From: Desulforhopalus sp. IMCC35007
Lineage (GTDB): Bacteria > Desulfobacterota > Desulfobulbia > Desulfobulbales > Desulfocapsaceae
Assembly: GCF_005116575.1 (NCBI RefSeq)
Contig: NZ_SWCN01000002.1
Location: 310,001-374,000, forward strand
Direction of reading: 5' to 3'
Length of the DNA stretch: 64,000 nucleotides
This document shows positions 7,686 through 16,190 of this stretch, in pieces. The notes beneath the pieces were generated by a model, which saw only the letters and a list, made by a program, of their open reading frames with translations, ran no database searches and was not told where the DNA came from. The position numbers and the translations under genes are program-made. Position 1 is the stretch's first letter; each line of letters begins with the position of its first letter.

Positions 7686-10250
7686 TTATGGATTCTGGTT
7701 ATGATACAGCCTGTAAAAAACATCTTGTCGCTGCATAAGCTCGTCATAGGTCCCCTGCTCAACGATAGCGCCATTATCCATAACCACGATGCTGTCATAA
7801 AACCTGGCAAGATCAAGCCGATGGATAATTGAAATTATGGTCTTCTCCCTCAACGATGCTGAAATAAAGTCCTGGATCATTGCCTGAGAGATATTGTCAA
7901 GACTTGCGGTCGCCTCGTCCATAATGAAGATCGGGGAATCCGTGAGAAGAGCTCTGGCGATGGCTACCTTCTGTTTTTGCCCTCCCGAGAGATGACTTCC
8001 CTGACTGCCCACAGTAAAATCGAGACCGAGGTCGATAATTTCTTCCATGAGTCCGTTACGTTTGAAGGTATCCCAGGCCAGGTCTTTTATCAGCAGGATG
8101 TCTTCAAAGGTCTTCTTCACCGAGCCAAGCAGGATATTGGTGCGTATATTCCGGTTGTATAAGTACCCTGAATAACAATAGGTATTGAAATCATTGGTTG
8201 AGTTGTCCAGCGTGCCATTGCCTGGTTTCTCAGGATTATTGTGGGTGTCATGATGACTTGTGCAATCAAAAACCTTTAAAATTTCGGTAAGAAAGTATTT
8301 TCTGGCAGAGAGAATCTTTTGTTCAAAGCCCGGCTGCAGAAGGATCAGACCATGTTTTGCCGGAATATAGCGTAGAGCCAGAATCATGAGCTGATTTTTC
8401 TCCTGAGCGGTCAATGAAACCCCACTATCGAGATGATCAGTGATATCCTCATAGGTTTGGAGCTCCTGTTCTTTCATGGGACATTCGCTGAAAAAGGATT
8501 CGTCAGTGGATGTCTGTTGCAGGATTTCCAGGATGATACGTGCCAGTGACAGGCCGAGACTCAACAGGTCGTTATACAGATTTTCATATTGGAGAAGTTG
8601 AATAAAATCCGCATTGGTGGGGAGTTTTTCAGGGGCATATTTGCCACTTGGAGATTCACCAAAGATCAGATTGTCCCGTAAGGTGGCATAGTAGAGGAAT
8701 TTATCCCGGTCATAAAATTCTACAACTTCACCGAAGGCACCTTTGAGGTCCTGATGAAGAATCTGGCGCATTTTCAGGATATGATTTTTGAGCTTTTGGG
8801 CCTTGTGGGGAGGAGGAACAGAACTCATGCCGAGCCACACAAGGTCTTTTTCGAGGCCGATATGGGCGATGATATGGAGTAAGCGGCTTTGAATTTCAGC
8901 CGAAGGGGTGGCACAGGTCACGGAATCGTGCAGGCCGTACAGAATATTATCTCTGATCGTTCCTGAAAAGATAAAGGGGTGCTGGGGAATGACGGTAATC
9001 TGTGAACTGATGAAGTCTTTTGTGCAGCAGGTCATATCCTGGCCTTCAAGATGGATAGTGCCGTCTTTACTTTGATACAAGCGGGCAAGCAGCAGGGCAA
9101 GAGTTGACTTGCCGCATCCCGATGAACCTACCAGAGCAATATGCTGCCCACGGTGTATGGTCAGACAGATATCACGAAGCAGGGTAATGTGGCCAGGCAG
9201 CGTATAGTACAAATGGGAGAGTTCCAGATACGCCGGTTGGGTATTTGCGGGTCGGGCGGCGGGGGGGAGAAGTTGTTCCTGGTGGTCAAAGAGCCGGGTT
9301 ATCTGCTGGTAAACGACCCGGGCATTCTGATATTCCTGATAAAAAAGGCGCAATTCCTGCCATGGGTCATACAGTTTTTCGTGGGCTGAAAGAAAGGCTA
9401 CCAGTGCGCCAAGGCTGAACTGACCCTGTATCGCTAAATGCCCACCCACCAAAAATAACAGAAAAGGCCCTGTGGCCTGGAAAAAGTTGCCGGTGAATTT
9501 GATGCCAAACTTGTAGATATTAAGCGTTATCACAATATTATACAGTTTATTTATGAGCAGCCCGAGCCGGCTCTTTTCAAACTGATACCTGTTGTAACTC
9601 TGGATCTCCACAATCCCGTTTATCGCCTCATTGACGGTATCGCTCATCTCTCTTACCGTGGCGATGCGTTTTTGATTCCAGCTGTTAAACTTGTTTTGCA
9701 GTAAAGGGATGACAACAAGCTCAAAAGGGTAGACGGCGATGGTGATCACCGTGAGCATGGGACTGAGTGAAAACATATAACTCAACACCACGACGTAGGT
9801 GAGAATTGAAGTTAAGGGGACAGCCAGGGCCTGGCCGAGAAAGGCACCTATGGCATTGAGCTCTCCTGTCATGGCAGAAATCGCTGAACCTGGTCTCAGA
9901 CCCCGATAGCGCTGCAGTGGCAGACGCAGAACATGCATATAAAGCTCTGAGCGCAGACGAATGAGGATTTTCTGGCCGATGATTACCTGGAGCATATTGA
10001 TCAGGTATTTTGTCAGTCCTGCCAGAAGAACCGCGGAAATATAAAAACCGCAGTACCATAAAAGCAGGTATTCATCCCGCTTGCTGATTGCTTCATTCAC
10101 TATTCTTTTCTGTAATTCCAGGGGGACGACCCGGAAAAACACACTGATAAGAATTGTGGCGAGCAACAGTAGCTGTAAGCCGCGGCAGTGACGTATAATC
10201 CAGTAGTAGAGAGGGCGTTTGGTGATGGAGAGAGTGTTTTTATTGAGCAT
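7686..10250 (-). CDS. ABC exporter half-transporter with a large insertion in its ATPase domain
   Basis: Inner-membrane ABC transporter with an N-terminal six-helix permease domain (about residues 20-310) fused to an ATPase domain. Walker A (GSSGCGKS), the Q-loop (VIPQHPFIF), signature LSGGQKQ, Walker B (IFIMDEATASLD) and H-loop (SIIHR) are intact, so it should hydrolyse ATP. Walker A to the signature spans about 375 residues instead of the usual 100 or so. The insertion after the Q-loop includes two further copies of the Q-loop-following motif: TIRDNILYG, then TLRDNLIFG, then NIRTNILLG. The start is taken at the ATG at 10250 (854 residues); an upstream in-frame GTG at 10280 lacks a ribosome binding site. 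It follows the porin gene and is probably co-transcribed. The exported substrate is unknown. Confidence 0.85.
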   Translation of the reverse strand: MLNKNTLSITKRPLYYWIIRHCRGLQLLLLATILISVFFRVVPLELQKRIVNEAISKRDEYLLLWYCGFYISAVLLAGLTKYLINMLQVIIGQKILIRLRSELYMHVLRLPLQRYRGLRPGSAISAMTGELNAIGAFLGQALAVPLTSILTYVVVLSYMFSLSPMLTVITIAVYPFELVVIPLLQNKFNSWNQKRIATVREMSDTVNEAINGIVEIQSYNRYQFEKSRLGLLINKLYNIVITLNIYKFGIKFTGNFFQATGPFLLFLVGGHLAIQGQFSLGALVAFLSAHEKLYDPWQELRLFYQEYQNARVVYQQITRLFDHQEQLLPPAARPANTQPAYLELSHLYYTLPGHITLLRDICLTIHRGQHIALVGSSGCGKSTLALLLARLYQSKDGTIHLEGQDMTCCTKDFISSQITVIPQHPFIFSGTIRDNILYGLHDSVTCATPSAEIQSRLLHIIAHIGLEKDLVWLGMSSVPPPHKAQKLKNHILKMRQILHQDLKGAFGEVVEFYDRDKFLYYATLRDNLIFGESPSGKYAPEKLPTNADFIQLLQYENLYNDLLSLGLSLARIILEILQQTSTDESFFSECPMKEQELQTYEDITDHLDSGVSLTAQEKNQLMILALRYIPAKHGLILLQPGFEQKILSARKYFLTEILKVFDCTSHHDTHNNPEKPGNGTLDNSTNDFNTYCYSGYLYNRNIRTNILLGSVKKTFEDILLIKDLAWDTFKRNGLMEEIIDLGLDFTVGSQGSHLSGGQKQKVAIARALLTDSPIFIMDEATASLDNISQAMIQDFISASLREKTIISIIHRLDLARFYDSIVVMDNGAIVEQGTYDELMQRQDVFYRLYHNQNP

Positions 10251-10304
10251 AGCGGGTATCTCTTTTGAGGTATACTCCACATTGGTTGCGGTATGTCTGC
10301 GGTT

Positions 10305-10353
10305 CCTCCTCTGTTCTGCAACAGGTGAAACGGACTCTGCAGAAGAGAGGAGG
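10305..10353 (-). repeat. 15-bp inverted repeat between porin and ABC genes
   Basis: CCTCCTCTGTTCTGC (10305-10319) and GCAGAAGAGAGGAGG (10339-10353) are inverted copies with one mismatch, 19 nt apart. The hairpin would form in the porin-ABC transcript just after the porin stop. Without a U-run it may stabilise the porin mRNA or attenuate ABC expression. Confidence 0.6.
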
Positions 10354-10372
10354 TCAACGGAGAAAGGGATTG

Positions 10373-11698
10373 TTAGAAACTGTACTGAAAACCGAGTTGC
10401 ACCCGGTTTATATCGCCATCTTCGCCGTTCTCGATTTCCCGGGTGGCGTAGATATATTCAAGACCAATATTGACCTGGCTCACCGGGCTCCATAAGAGAT
10501 TTGCATGAACGGATTGATATATGCTGTCTGCAGTATCGCTGACCACATCGAGGTCGTTGTCTCTTTCAGCGTAGGAGTAGACCAGGGTGGAGCGGAGGCT
10601 GTTGGTCCAGAAGTGCTGATAACTGACCAGGCCACCCCACTGATCACTTGTCTCAATGTTGTGGGTGGCAGGGTTAATGAAGGCGTCTGCAAATTCAGCC
10701 TCCATATAGCGGCCAAGTGCGTTGCCGTAGTTGAATTGCATGACCATCTTATCTTTGTCAAACAGGGGCAGGGACGCGGTTGCACTGATAGCGCCACCAT
10801 AGGATTCATCTTCATAAAGACCGCTGTCGACAATGATCTGGCGACCCAGTCCTGCCAGCGAAAAGTGGCCAAGTGCGGTATCAAAATTAGCCCGGACGAT
10901 AAGATCGGGCAGATATTCTCCGCTTCCGGCGGTTGGTGCGAGTTCATCTTTTGATTGATAAACACTCTCTGGATTTTCCAGGGCAAATTGCAATGATCCG
11001 AAAGAATATGGCTGCGTCCAGCGAATCTGGGCCTGGCGAATAAAAAGACTACCCGCAGGGCCACCGAAATCGATAGTTTCAGGGTAGGAGGCCAGATCAA
11101 TAAAGGTACTCCATTCCTGACCTATCAGCAGATTTCCCAGTTCCCCGTATGCCCTGCGCAGGCGAATTCCGTAGGAGTTGCTGAAAGCTTCATTGCCTCC
11201 CGAGCCGTAAAAATCTGTTTCAATTCTGGTGTTTAATTGACCATAGTCGGTTGGCGTACTGGTAAAAATGCCCAGTCTTGACTGCTTGGCATGCATGGTG
11301 AGAGCATTGCTGGCCAGTGTATCTGCTTCGGAATCAAGGGGCACGGCTGAAGGTACGTAACTGTTTTTACCGCCGCCATCCTTATCTGTATAAATGGTGT
11401 CGAGTTTTGCATAGCCGTACAGTTTAATGGATGTGTCCTTTGGTACAATCAGGGCGCCGCCATTACTACTGTTGCTGTCTGCAACAGTTTCTGCAGCTGC
11501 TGTTTGTTTTTCTTCGAGCTCTGCGACTTTTTGCTGAAGCAGTTCCATAGTGGCTTTCATCTGGCTGATTGTCTGTTTGAGGTCGTCTATGGTCTCAGCC
11601 TGGCTGGTCTTTGCTCCAGTGAGGCCAAAGGGGCTGAGAACGAACAGTAAAAAAAGGATACCTGCATAACGCCGTTTCTTCATCATTGCTCTTTTCAT
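10373..11698 (-). CDS. DcaP-like outer-membrane porin
   Basis: Outer-membrane beta-barrel protein of 441 residues from the chosen start. It has an N-terminal signal peptide (ILFLLFVLSPFGLTGAKTSQA) and then a coiled coil (DLKQTISQMKATMELLQQKVAELEEKQ), the arrangement of DcaP-type trimeric porins. The rest is beta-rich: KLYGYAKLDTIY, RIETDFYG, RLRRAYGEL, GQEWSTFIDLASYPETIDFGGP and a terminal aromatic residue (FQYSF), the signature for BAM-mediated insertion. The ATG at 11698 is preceded by AGGAGACAAG; the longer frame to 11776 has no such site. DcaP-like porins elsewhere take up anionic small molecules. It heads an apparent porin-ABC unit with a sigma-54-like promoter and an upstream palindrome. 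Confidence 0.85.
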   Translation of the reverse strand: MKRAMMKKRRYAGILFLLFVLSPFGLTGAKTSQAETIDDLKQTISQMKATMELLQQKVAELEEKQTAAAETVADSNSSNGGALIVPKDTSIKLYGYAKLDTIYTDKDGGGKNSYVPSAVPLDSEADTLASNALTMHAKQSRLGIFTSTPTDYGQLNTRIETDFYGSGGNEAFSNSYGIRLRRAYGELGNLLIGQEWSTFIDLASYPETIDFGGPAGSLFIRQAQIRWTQPYSFGSLQFALENPESVYQSKDELAPTAGSGEYLPDLIVRANFDTALGHFSLAGLGRQIIVDSGLYEDESYGGAISATASLPLFDKDKMVMQFNYGNALGRYMEAEFADAFINPATHNIETSDQWGGLVSYQHFWTNSLRSTLVYSYAERDNDLDVVSDTADSIYQSVHANLLWSPVSQVNIGLEYIYATREIENGEDGDINRVQLGFQYSF

Positions 11699-11772
11699 CT
11701 TGTCTCCTTTGTGGTGAGATGAGTCCTGACTTCCGTCTAAGTCCATTGCTTCCAGCTTCAGGGTCGTTACTA

Positions 11773-11788
11773 TCAAATTTTGTGCCCA
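11773..11788 (-). promoter_or_regulatory. Possible sigma-54-like promoter of the porin gene
   Basis: The minus strand reads GGGCACAAAATTTGAT. It carries the -24 GGCAC and a -12 TTGA (consensus TTGC) at the correct spacing. Transcription would start about 60 nt before the porin ATG. The palindrome at 11879 is 91 bp upstream, matching the geometry of the other two units. Confidence 0.45.
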
Positions 11789-11878
11789 GAAAAATAAAAG
11801 CTGTAAATAGTTGTTTTACAGTGGTATTGTTGCCACAGTCAGGTGGTAATTCATGAAGAAATCTTGGAGATGAACGGT

Positions 11879-11890
11879 GGTAACGTTACC
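11879..11890. promoter_or_regulatory. Perfect GGTAACGTTACC palindrome in the porin/activator divergent region
   Basis: This 12-bp perfect palindrome lies 28 bp before the activator ATG and 181 bp before the divergent porin ATG. It could serve as the enhancer for the porin gene and as an autoregulatory site for the activator. Confidence 0.65.
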
Positions 11891-11917
11891 AAAACAGGAC
11901 TATGGGGGAGCAAAAAT

Positions 11918-13321
11918 ATGGAAGGTAAAACACATGAAATCTGGAACCGTCGCTTCCTCAGCAGAATTATTGATTCCATGGCGGATGGTGTGTTTACCAT
12001 GGATAGCGAGGGTCTTATCTCCTCCTGGAATCGATCCATGGAGCGAATCAGTGGCTATACCGCCAAAGAGGCCCTGGGCAGGCGTTGTGATCTACTCCGC
12101 TGCAGTCGCTGTTTTGGTGAAAATTGCCCGGCTGATATCAAAAAATGCAGGATATTTGATCAGGAATATAGTGAGGCCAAAGAGTGCCTTTTGCAGCATA
12201 AGGACGGCCATGACGTCCCGGTCATAAAAAATGCAAGTGTTGTCAAAGATGAAGACGGCAAAATTCTTGGGGTGGTAGAAACGGTAACCGATGTGACCGA
12301 GCTGAACCAGGCCCGCCAAAGGGCTGAAAAAGCGGCCCTGCGTCTGGGGGAAATGCACCGGTTCGAAAATATTATCGGCAAGAGCCAGGCAATGCAGGAT
12401 GTTTATACTGCGATAAAAGCAGCGGCAGACAGTGACGCCACCATTATCATTCAGGGAGAAAGCGGTACAGGCAAGGAGCTGGTGGCAGGCGCCATTCATT
12501 ACAACAGCATGCGTAAGGATATGCCCCTTATCACCGTCAACTGCAGTGCCCTTTCCGAATCTTTGCTTGAGAGTGAGCTTTTCGGCCACGCAAAAGGCGC
12601 TTACACAGGTGCACTTCGTGACCGGATCGGCAGATTTGAGGAGTCTGCAGGGGGAACCCTGTTTCTTGACGAGATAGGCGAGTTGAGTCCATTCATCCAG
12701 GTTAAAATATTAAGGGTACTCCAGGAACGTGAAATCGAAAGGGTTGGAGAGTCGAAAAAACGAAAAATAGATATCCGCATAATTACCGCAACCCATCAGA
12801 ATATCTACGACCTGGTAAGGGAAGGAAAGTTTCGGGAGGATCTCTATTATCGGCTCAAGGTTTTCCCCATAACTCTTCCTCCTTTAAGGAAAAGAAAAGA
12901 AGATATTCCTCTTCTGCTCAGCCATTTTGTTCGCATCATGAACAAAAAAACCGGGAAGCAGGTCATGGATACCTCTCGCGAGGTTATGCGCACCTTCATG
13001 GATCACGATTGGCCGGGAAACGTTCGGGAGCTGGAAAATGCCATCGAACACGCCTTTGTTCTTTGTAAGAGCGACAGGTTGGAGCTGAAAGATTTACCAA
13101 TCGAAATTCGGCAGATGAAGAGGAGTGGGGCCATTGCCCAGCAGAGCACCAATGCAAAAGCACGAAAGGAGCATCGTCTGGACAAAGAAAGTCTGTTGCA
13201 ATTGCTTGAGGATAGTGGCTGGAATAAAGCCGAGGCTGGAAGAAGAGCTGGCTTGAGTCGAACGGCCATCTGGAAATACATGAAGAAGTGGGATATCCCA
13301 CTCCAGTCAGATAAGTCGTGA
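11918..13321 (+). CDS. PAS-AAA+-Fis sigma-54-dependent transcriptional activator
   Basis: Enhancer-binding protein of 467 residues that opens sigma-54 promoters. The start at 11918 has GGGGGAG seven bases upstream; the longer frame from 11843 would run through the palindrome. An N-terminal PAS domain (about 12-125) carries an unusual Cys cluster ([21 protein letters not shown]), suggesting a redox, metal or Fe-S sensor rather than a phosphorylated receiver. The AAA+ domain has Walker A GESGTGKE (about 179), the sigma-54-contacting loop as GAYTGA (about 227), Walker B GTLFLDEI and arginine fingers. A Fis-type helix-turn-helix ([20 protein letters not shown]) ends the protein. Its likely targets are the adjacent palindrome-bearing units, including its own gene. 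The inducing signal is unknown. Confidence 0.92.
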   Translation: MEGKTHEIWNRRFLSRIIDSMADGVFTMDSEGLISSWNRSMERISGYTAKEALGRRCDLLRCSRCFGENCPADIKKCRIFDQEYSEAKECLLQHKDGHDVPVIKNASVVKDEDGKILGVVETVTDVTELNQARQRAEKAALRLGEMHRFENIIGKSQAMQDVYTAIKAAADSDATIIIQGESGTGKELVAGAIHYNSMRKDMPLITVNCSALSESLLESELFGHAKGAYTGALRDRIGRFEESAGGTLFLDEIGELSPFIQVKILRVLQEREIERVGESKKRKIDIRIITATHQNIYDLVREGKFREDLYYRLKVFPITLPPLRKRKEDIPLLLSHFVRIMNKKTGKQVMDTSREVMRTFMDHDWPGNVRELENAIEHAFVLCKSDRLELKDLPIEIRQMKRSGAIAQQSTNAKARKEHRLDKESLLQLLEDSGWNKAEAGRRAGLSRTAIWKYMKKWDIPLQSDKS

Positions 13322-13364
13322 AGATGCCAGAGGTGTTTTTTGTAGATCAAGGGGAGGATTTTTC

Positions 13365-13436
13365 CCCCGCATCATTACGTACGGGGCTCTCAATGGACAA
13401 TATGCAACTGAGTTGTTGTCCATTGAGGATGCGGGG
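13365..13436. repeat. Nested inverted repeat between convergent genes
   Basis: The outer arms CCCCGCATC (13365-13373) and GATGCGGGG (13428-13436) enclose the inner arms CTCAATGGACAA (13389-13400) and TTGTCCATTGAG (13416-13427). All pairs are perfect. The two stems are contiguous on the right, with a 15-nt bulge on the left. CCCCG can instead pair with CGGGG at 13382-13386, giving an alternative fold. It sits 44 bp after the activator stop and 24 bp before the Usp stop, so it may act as a bidirectional terminator, but it lacks a U-run. Confidence 0.7.
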
Positions 13437-13460
13437 ACTCCATTGCCTGACTAACTTGTG

Positions 13461-13979
13461 CTAAGCGGCCTTTGAAGGAACAACGAGAACAGGAATTTTT
13501 GATTTTTTTAGTACAGATTTTATGTTTTTCCCAACAGACAGACCAGACAAAAGGCCCTCCGAGGAGCCAAGAACAATCAAATCACAATTGGATTCTTTTG
13601 CCTGCTTCAGAATCGTCTCAATGACCTCCCCTTCTTTGACGATGATTTCATAATTGGGGATTTCATAGTTTTCATCTATTTCTGCGCCTTCCTTACAAAA
13701 TGCACTGAGAGCTGTTCGTGCCATCTGTTTCGGAGTCACTTTGCCAACGAGCGCGTGTTTTGCTTCGTCTCTGTTTTTTCTCAGTATTTTCTGCCATTCA
13801 TTCTCGCTAAAGAGGTTTGACACAAAACTCTCATAGTTGCCGGAAGGGCCTTCCATAATGTGGAGAAGGATGAGTTTTGCGTTAAACTGGTTTGCCAGCA
13901 GAGCTGCCTGTTGAAAAGCTATACGGCTGGTCTTGGAGAGATTCGAGGTAAACAAGATTGTTTTGTATCCATTCGACAT
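13461..13979 (-). CDS. Universal stress protein (UspA family)
   Basis: Single-domain cytoplasmic Usp of 172 residues. It begins with the typical beta-strand (KTILFTSNLSKTSRIAFQQAALLA) and ends with the nucleotide-binding region (DLIVLGSSEGLLSGLSVGKNIKSVLKKSKIPVLVVP), close to the G-x2-G-x9-G-S/T ATP motif but with Lys-Asn where Ser/Thr normally follows, so ATP binding is uncertain. These proteins accumulate under stress and bind ATP or act through dimerisation. It is transcribed alone, convergent with the sigma-54 activator gene. Confidence 0.88.
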   Translation of the reverse strand: MSNGYKTILFTSNLSKTSRIAFQQAALLANQFNAKLILLHIMEGPSGNYESFVSNLFSENEWQKILRKNRDEAKHALVGKVTPKQMARTALSAFCKEGAEIDENYEIPNYEIIVKEGEVIETILKQAKESNCDLIVLGSSEGLLSGLSVGKNIKSVLKKSKIPVLVVPSKAA

Positions 13980-14279
13980 AATAAGCTATTCCCCATTGAA
14001 ACGAAGTGCATCTGCGATGCCGTTTTTTGCGGTGACAGCCCTTTATACTATACGTAAAAGGTATGCCTGGCACCAATTAGTGGTTATTTGAGCGGAGTCT
14101 GATAAAGCCTCCAACTAGGATATCTCGACTTTTACATAATAACAACAGGAATTCACTCTCTTGGGTAAAGATGAGCCATAAAACGAACAAAGATAATTAC
14201 TGTGAGAATTTGAAAGGAGTGTGAGAAGAACGGGGCAGGGATTATTGACAGGGGGCCAACAGAGAGAAGGTCGGAAATT
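13980..14279. other. Intergenic region upstream of Usp
   Basis: These 300 bases hold the start-side region of the Usp gene and the tail of the lemA-M48 transcript. I see no convincing ORF, tRNA or strong hairpin. A TGGCACC at 14068 has no correctly spaced -12 element. Confidence 0.5.
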
Positions 14280-16181
14280 TTAGCTGAGAAGTATCGGCAT
14301 AGGACAATTCAGGCCGCTTGAGACAGCGCGCAGCAACTCCGTTTCCAATGTTGAGACATGTTTATCGGCCAGCACCACGGTTGCGCAGGCACTAAGGAGC
14401 ATTTCTTTATATCGGGGCTTCAGGCCGATCAGATCATTGAGTGCTGCATCGAGGTCCCCTAGAGAAAACTTTTCTCCGGTAAGCCGCTCTCCATCGATCC
14501 ATTGGATTTCTTGCAGAACTTCTTTTCGCAGCGCTTCTTTATCTATGCCCTTTTGTTGTAAATTATTGATAAACATGGAGAGTAAAATGGTGCCTGCTTC
14601 TTTTGCCCGTTTTATGTTGGGTTCTTTTTCTGTTGTCCCACTGTTGTTTTCAAAGACACCCGCGAGATGATGGAGCACAATTTTTTGCAGTGTCCATTCA
14701 AAGACATGTAATTTGTTGTCGGCTGCAATCAGGGCCAGCAGGTTTGTTTTGAACTTTTTATACTGGTTAACAGAGAGCTGCCGCAGTGTAGGCAGGGCAA
14801 GATCCACCAGAGGCAGTCGGTAAGCTGCACCGAGTGCAGCGGTCTGAGGGGTCTGCTTCATAACTTCATCATAGGTGGCTGGATCAACGGCGGTACTCAG
14901 GTATTGGAGCTGATTTTTTCGCTCGGCAACATTCTGGTCAAGCAGAAGGGCGTAGATCACTGCCTGGGCGCCGTAGGAGGAATGAATAGATTTTTTGAGA
15001 TCCTCGGGTATCGCCTCTATCAACTTCCTGGCGTGGCTCACATGATTTGCCGTAGGATTACCGATCTGGCCGACAACCTTCGTACTGGACATTACCGCAG
15101 CACCTGCGGCCATCATGCCGATCCTGGATTTATCTAATCGCTCTTTGGAGGCGGGGGCGGGCTTGTGGGCCGTGGAATCATCTGGTGAGACGAGTGGTTT
15201 GAATTGTCCGTCCCATGATGGGAGTATTCGTTTAATCCTTTTGCCAAGTGGAGGATGGGTTGCAAAGAATGCTGTAAATGAGGAGGTGAAACCCTGGCTG
15301 AAAAGAGAATGACTGATTTCAGCAATACCGGGTGTATTCAGGACCGAACCCTCTTTTATTGAACCAATACGGATAAGGGCACCTCCAATTCCGTCTGGAT
15401 TACGGGTAAACTGGACTGCTGCACTGTCGGCCAGGTATTCCCGCTGTCTGTTGACCGCAGCTTTAATCAGGTTGCCAAAAAAAGTACCACCATAGCCGAT
15501 CACGACCAGTCCGAGGCCGAGCAGTACAAAACCGCCGCTCCCCTTAGAATTGCGGGACCTCGGCGTGAAACGCAAGAGATAATAACCAATCAGGCCAATG
15601 ACCAGTATGCCGTGCAAAACACCCATGAGGCGGATATTCAAGCGCATATCGCCATTGAGAATATGGCTGAATTCGTGGCCGATAACGCCCTGGAGCTCAT
15701 CCCGGGTCAGTTTCTCGAGGGCTCCCCTGCTCACACCAATAACGGCATCACTGTAGGTGTGGCCGGCTGCAAAAGCGTTGATCGCGTTTCCAGGAATGAG
15801 ATAGACCGGCGGGACGGGTACGCCCGAGGCGATAGCCATCTCTTCGACGATGTTGAGGAGCCGTTGTTTTTTTACATCACCATTATCGGGGGCGATGAGT
15901 TCCCCTCCGAGCTGGTCCGCAATTTTGTCCCCCCCACCGGAAAGCTGCATAACCTTGTATGAACTTCCGAGGGTGACAATTGCCAAAACTCCACAGCCAA
16001 CCGCAAAGAAGACGGGCCAGTTTATCTGCTGGCCTGCAAGTGTCTGAGGGTTGAGAAAGCCAAGAGCCAGCATAACCAGCAGGTTGGTGAGGACAACCAT
16101 TGAAATAACTGCCAGGACAAAGAAAGCAATGAGTCTTGCAGTATTGCGTTTTGCAGCATCCTGGGAACTGAAAAAATCCAT
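14280..16181 (-). CDS. M48-family membrane zinc metallopeptidase (HtpX-like) with C-terminal extension
   Basis: Inner-membrane protease of 633 residues. Two N-terminal hydrophobic helices (about 16-40 and 50-70) precede the M48 catalytic domain. It contains the zinc motif HEFSH (in GVIGHEFSHILNGD, about residue 165), further hydrophobic helices, and the downstream glutamate ligand in REYLADSAAVQFTRNPDG; the conserved THPPLGKRIKRI follows near 310. HtpX proteins are about 290 residues; the extra 300 or so C-terminal residues form an alpha-helical domain resembling TerB-like regions (LLSACATVVLADKHVSTLETELLRAV). LemA precedes it by 9 bp in the common lemA-htpX pairing. A role in membrane-protein quality control is inferred from the family. 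Confidence 0.88.
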   Translation of the reverse strand: MDFFSSQDAAKRNTARLIAFFVLAVISMVVLTNLLVMLALGFLNPQTLAGQQINWPVFFAVGCGVLAIVTLGSSYKVMQLSGGGDKIADQLGGELIAPDNGDVKKQRLLNIVEEMAIASGVPVPPVYLIPGNAINAFAAGHTYSDAVIGVSRGALEKLTRDELQGVIGHEFSHILNGDMRLNIRLMGVLHGILVIGLIGYYLLRFTPRSRNSKGSGGFVLLGLGLVVIGYGGTFFGNLIKAAVNRQREYLADSAAVQFTRNPDGIGGALIRIGSIKEGSVLNTPGIAEISHSLFSQGFTSSFTAFFATHPPLGKRIKRILPSWDGQFKPLVSPDDSTAHKPAPASKERLDKSRIGMMAAGAAVMSSTKVVGQIGNPTANHVSHARKLIEAIPEDLKKSIHSSYGAQAVIYALLLDQNVAERKNQLQYLSTAVDPATYDEVMKQTPQTAALGAAYRLPLVDLALPTLRQLSVNQYKKFKTNLLALIAADNKLHVFEWTLQKIVLHHLAGVFENNSGTTEKEPNIKRAKEAGTILLSMFINNLQQKGIDKEALRKEVLQEIQWIDGERLTGEKFSLGDLDAALNDLIGLKPRYKEMLLSACATVVLADKHVSTLETELLRAVSSGLNCPMPILLS

Positions 16182-16190
16182 CTTTACGGC

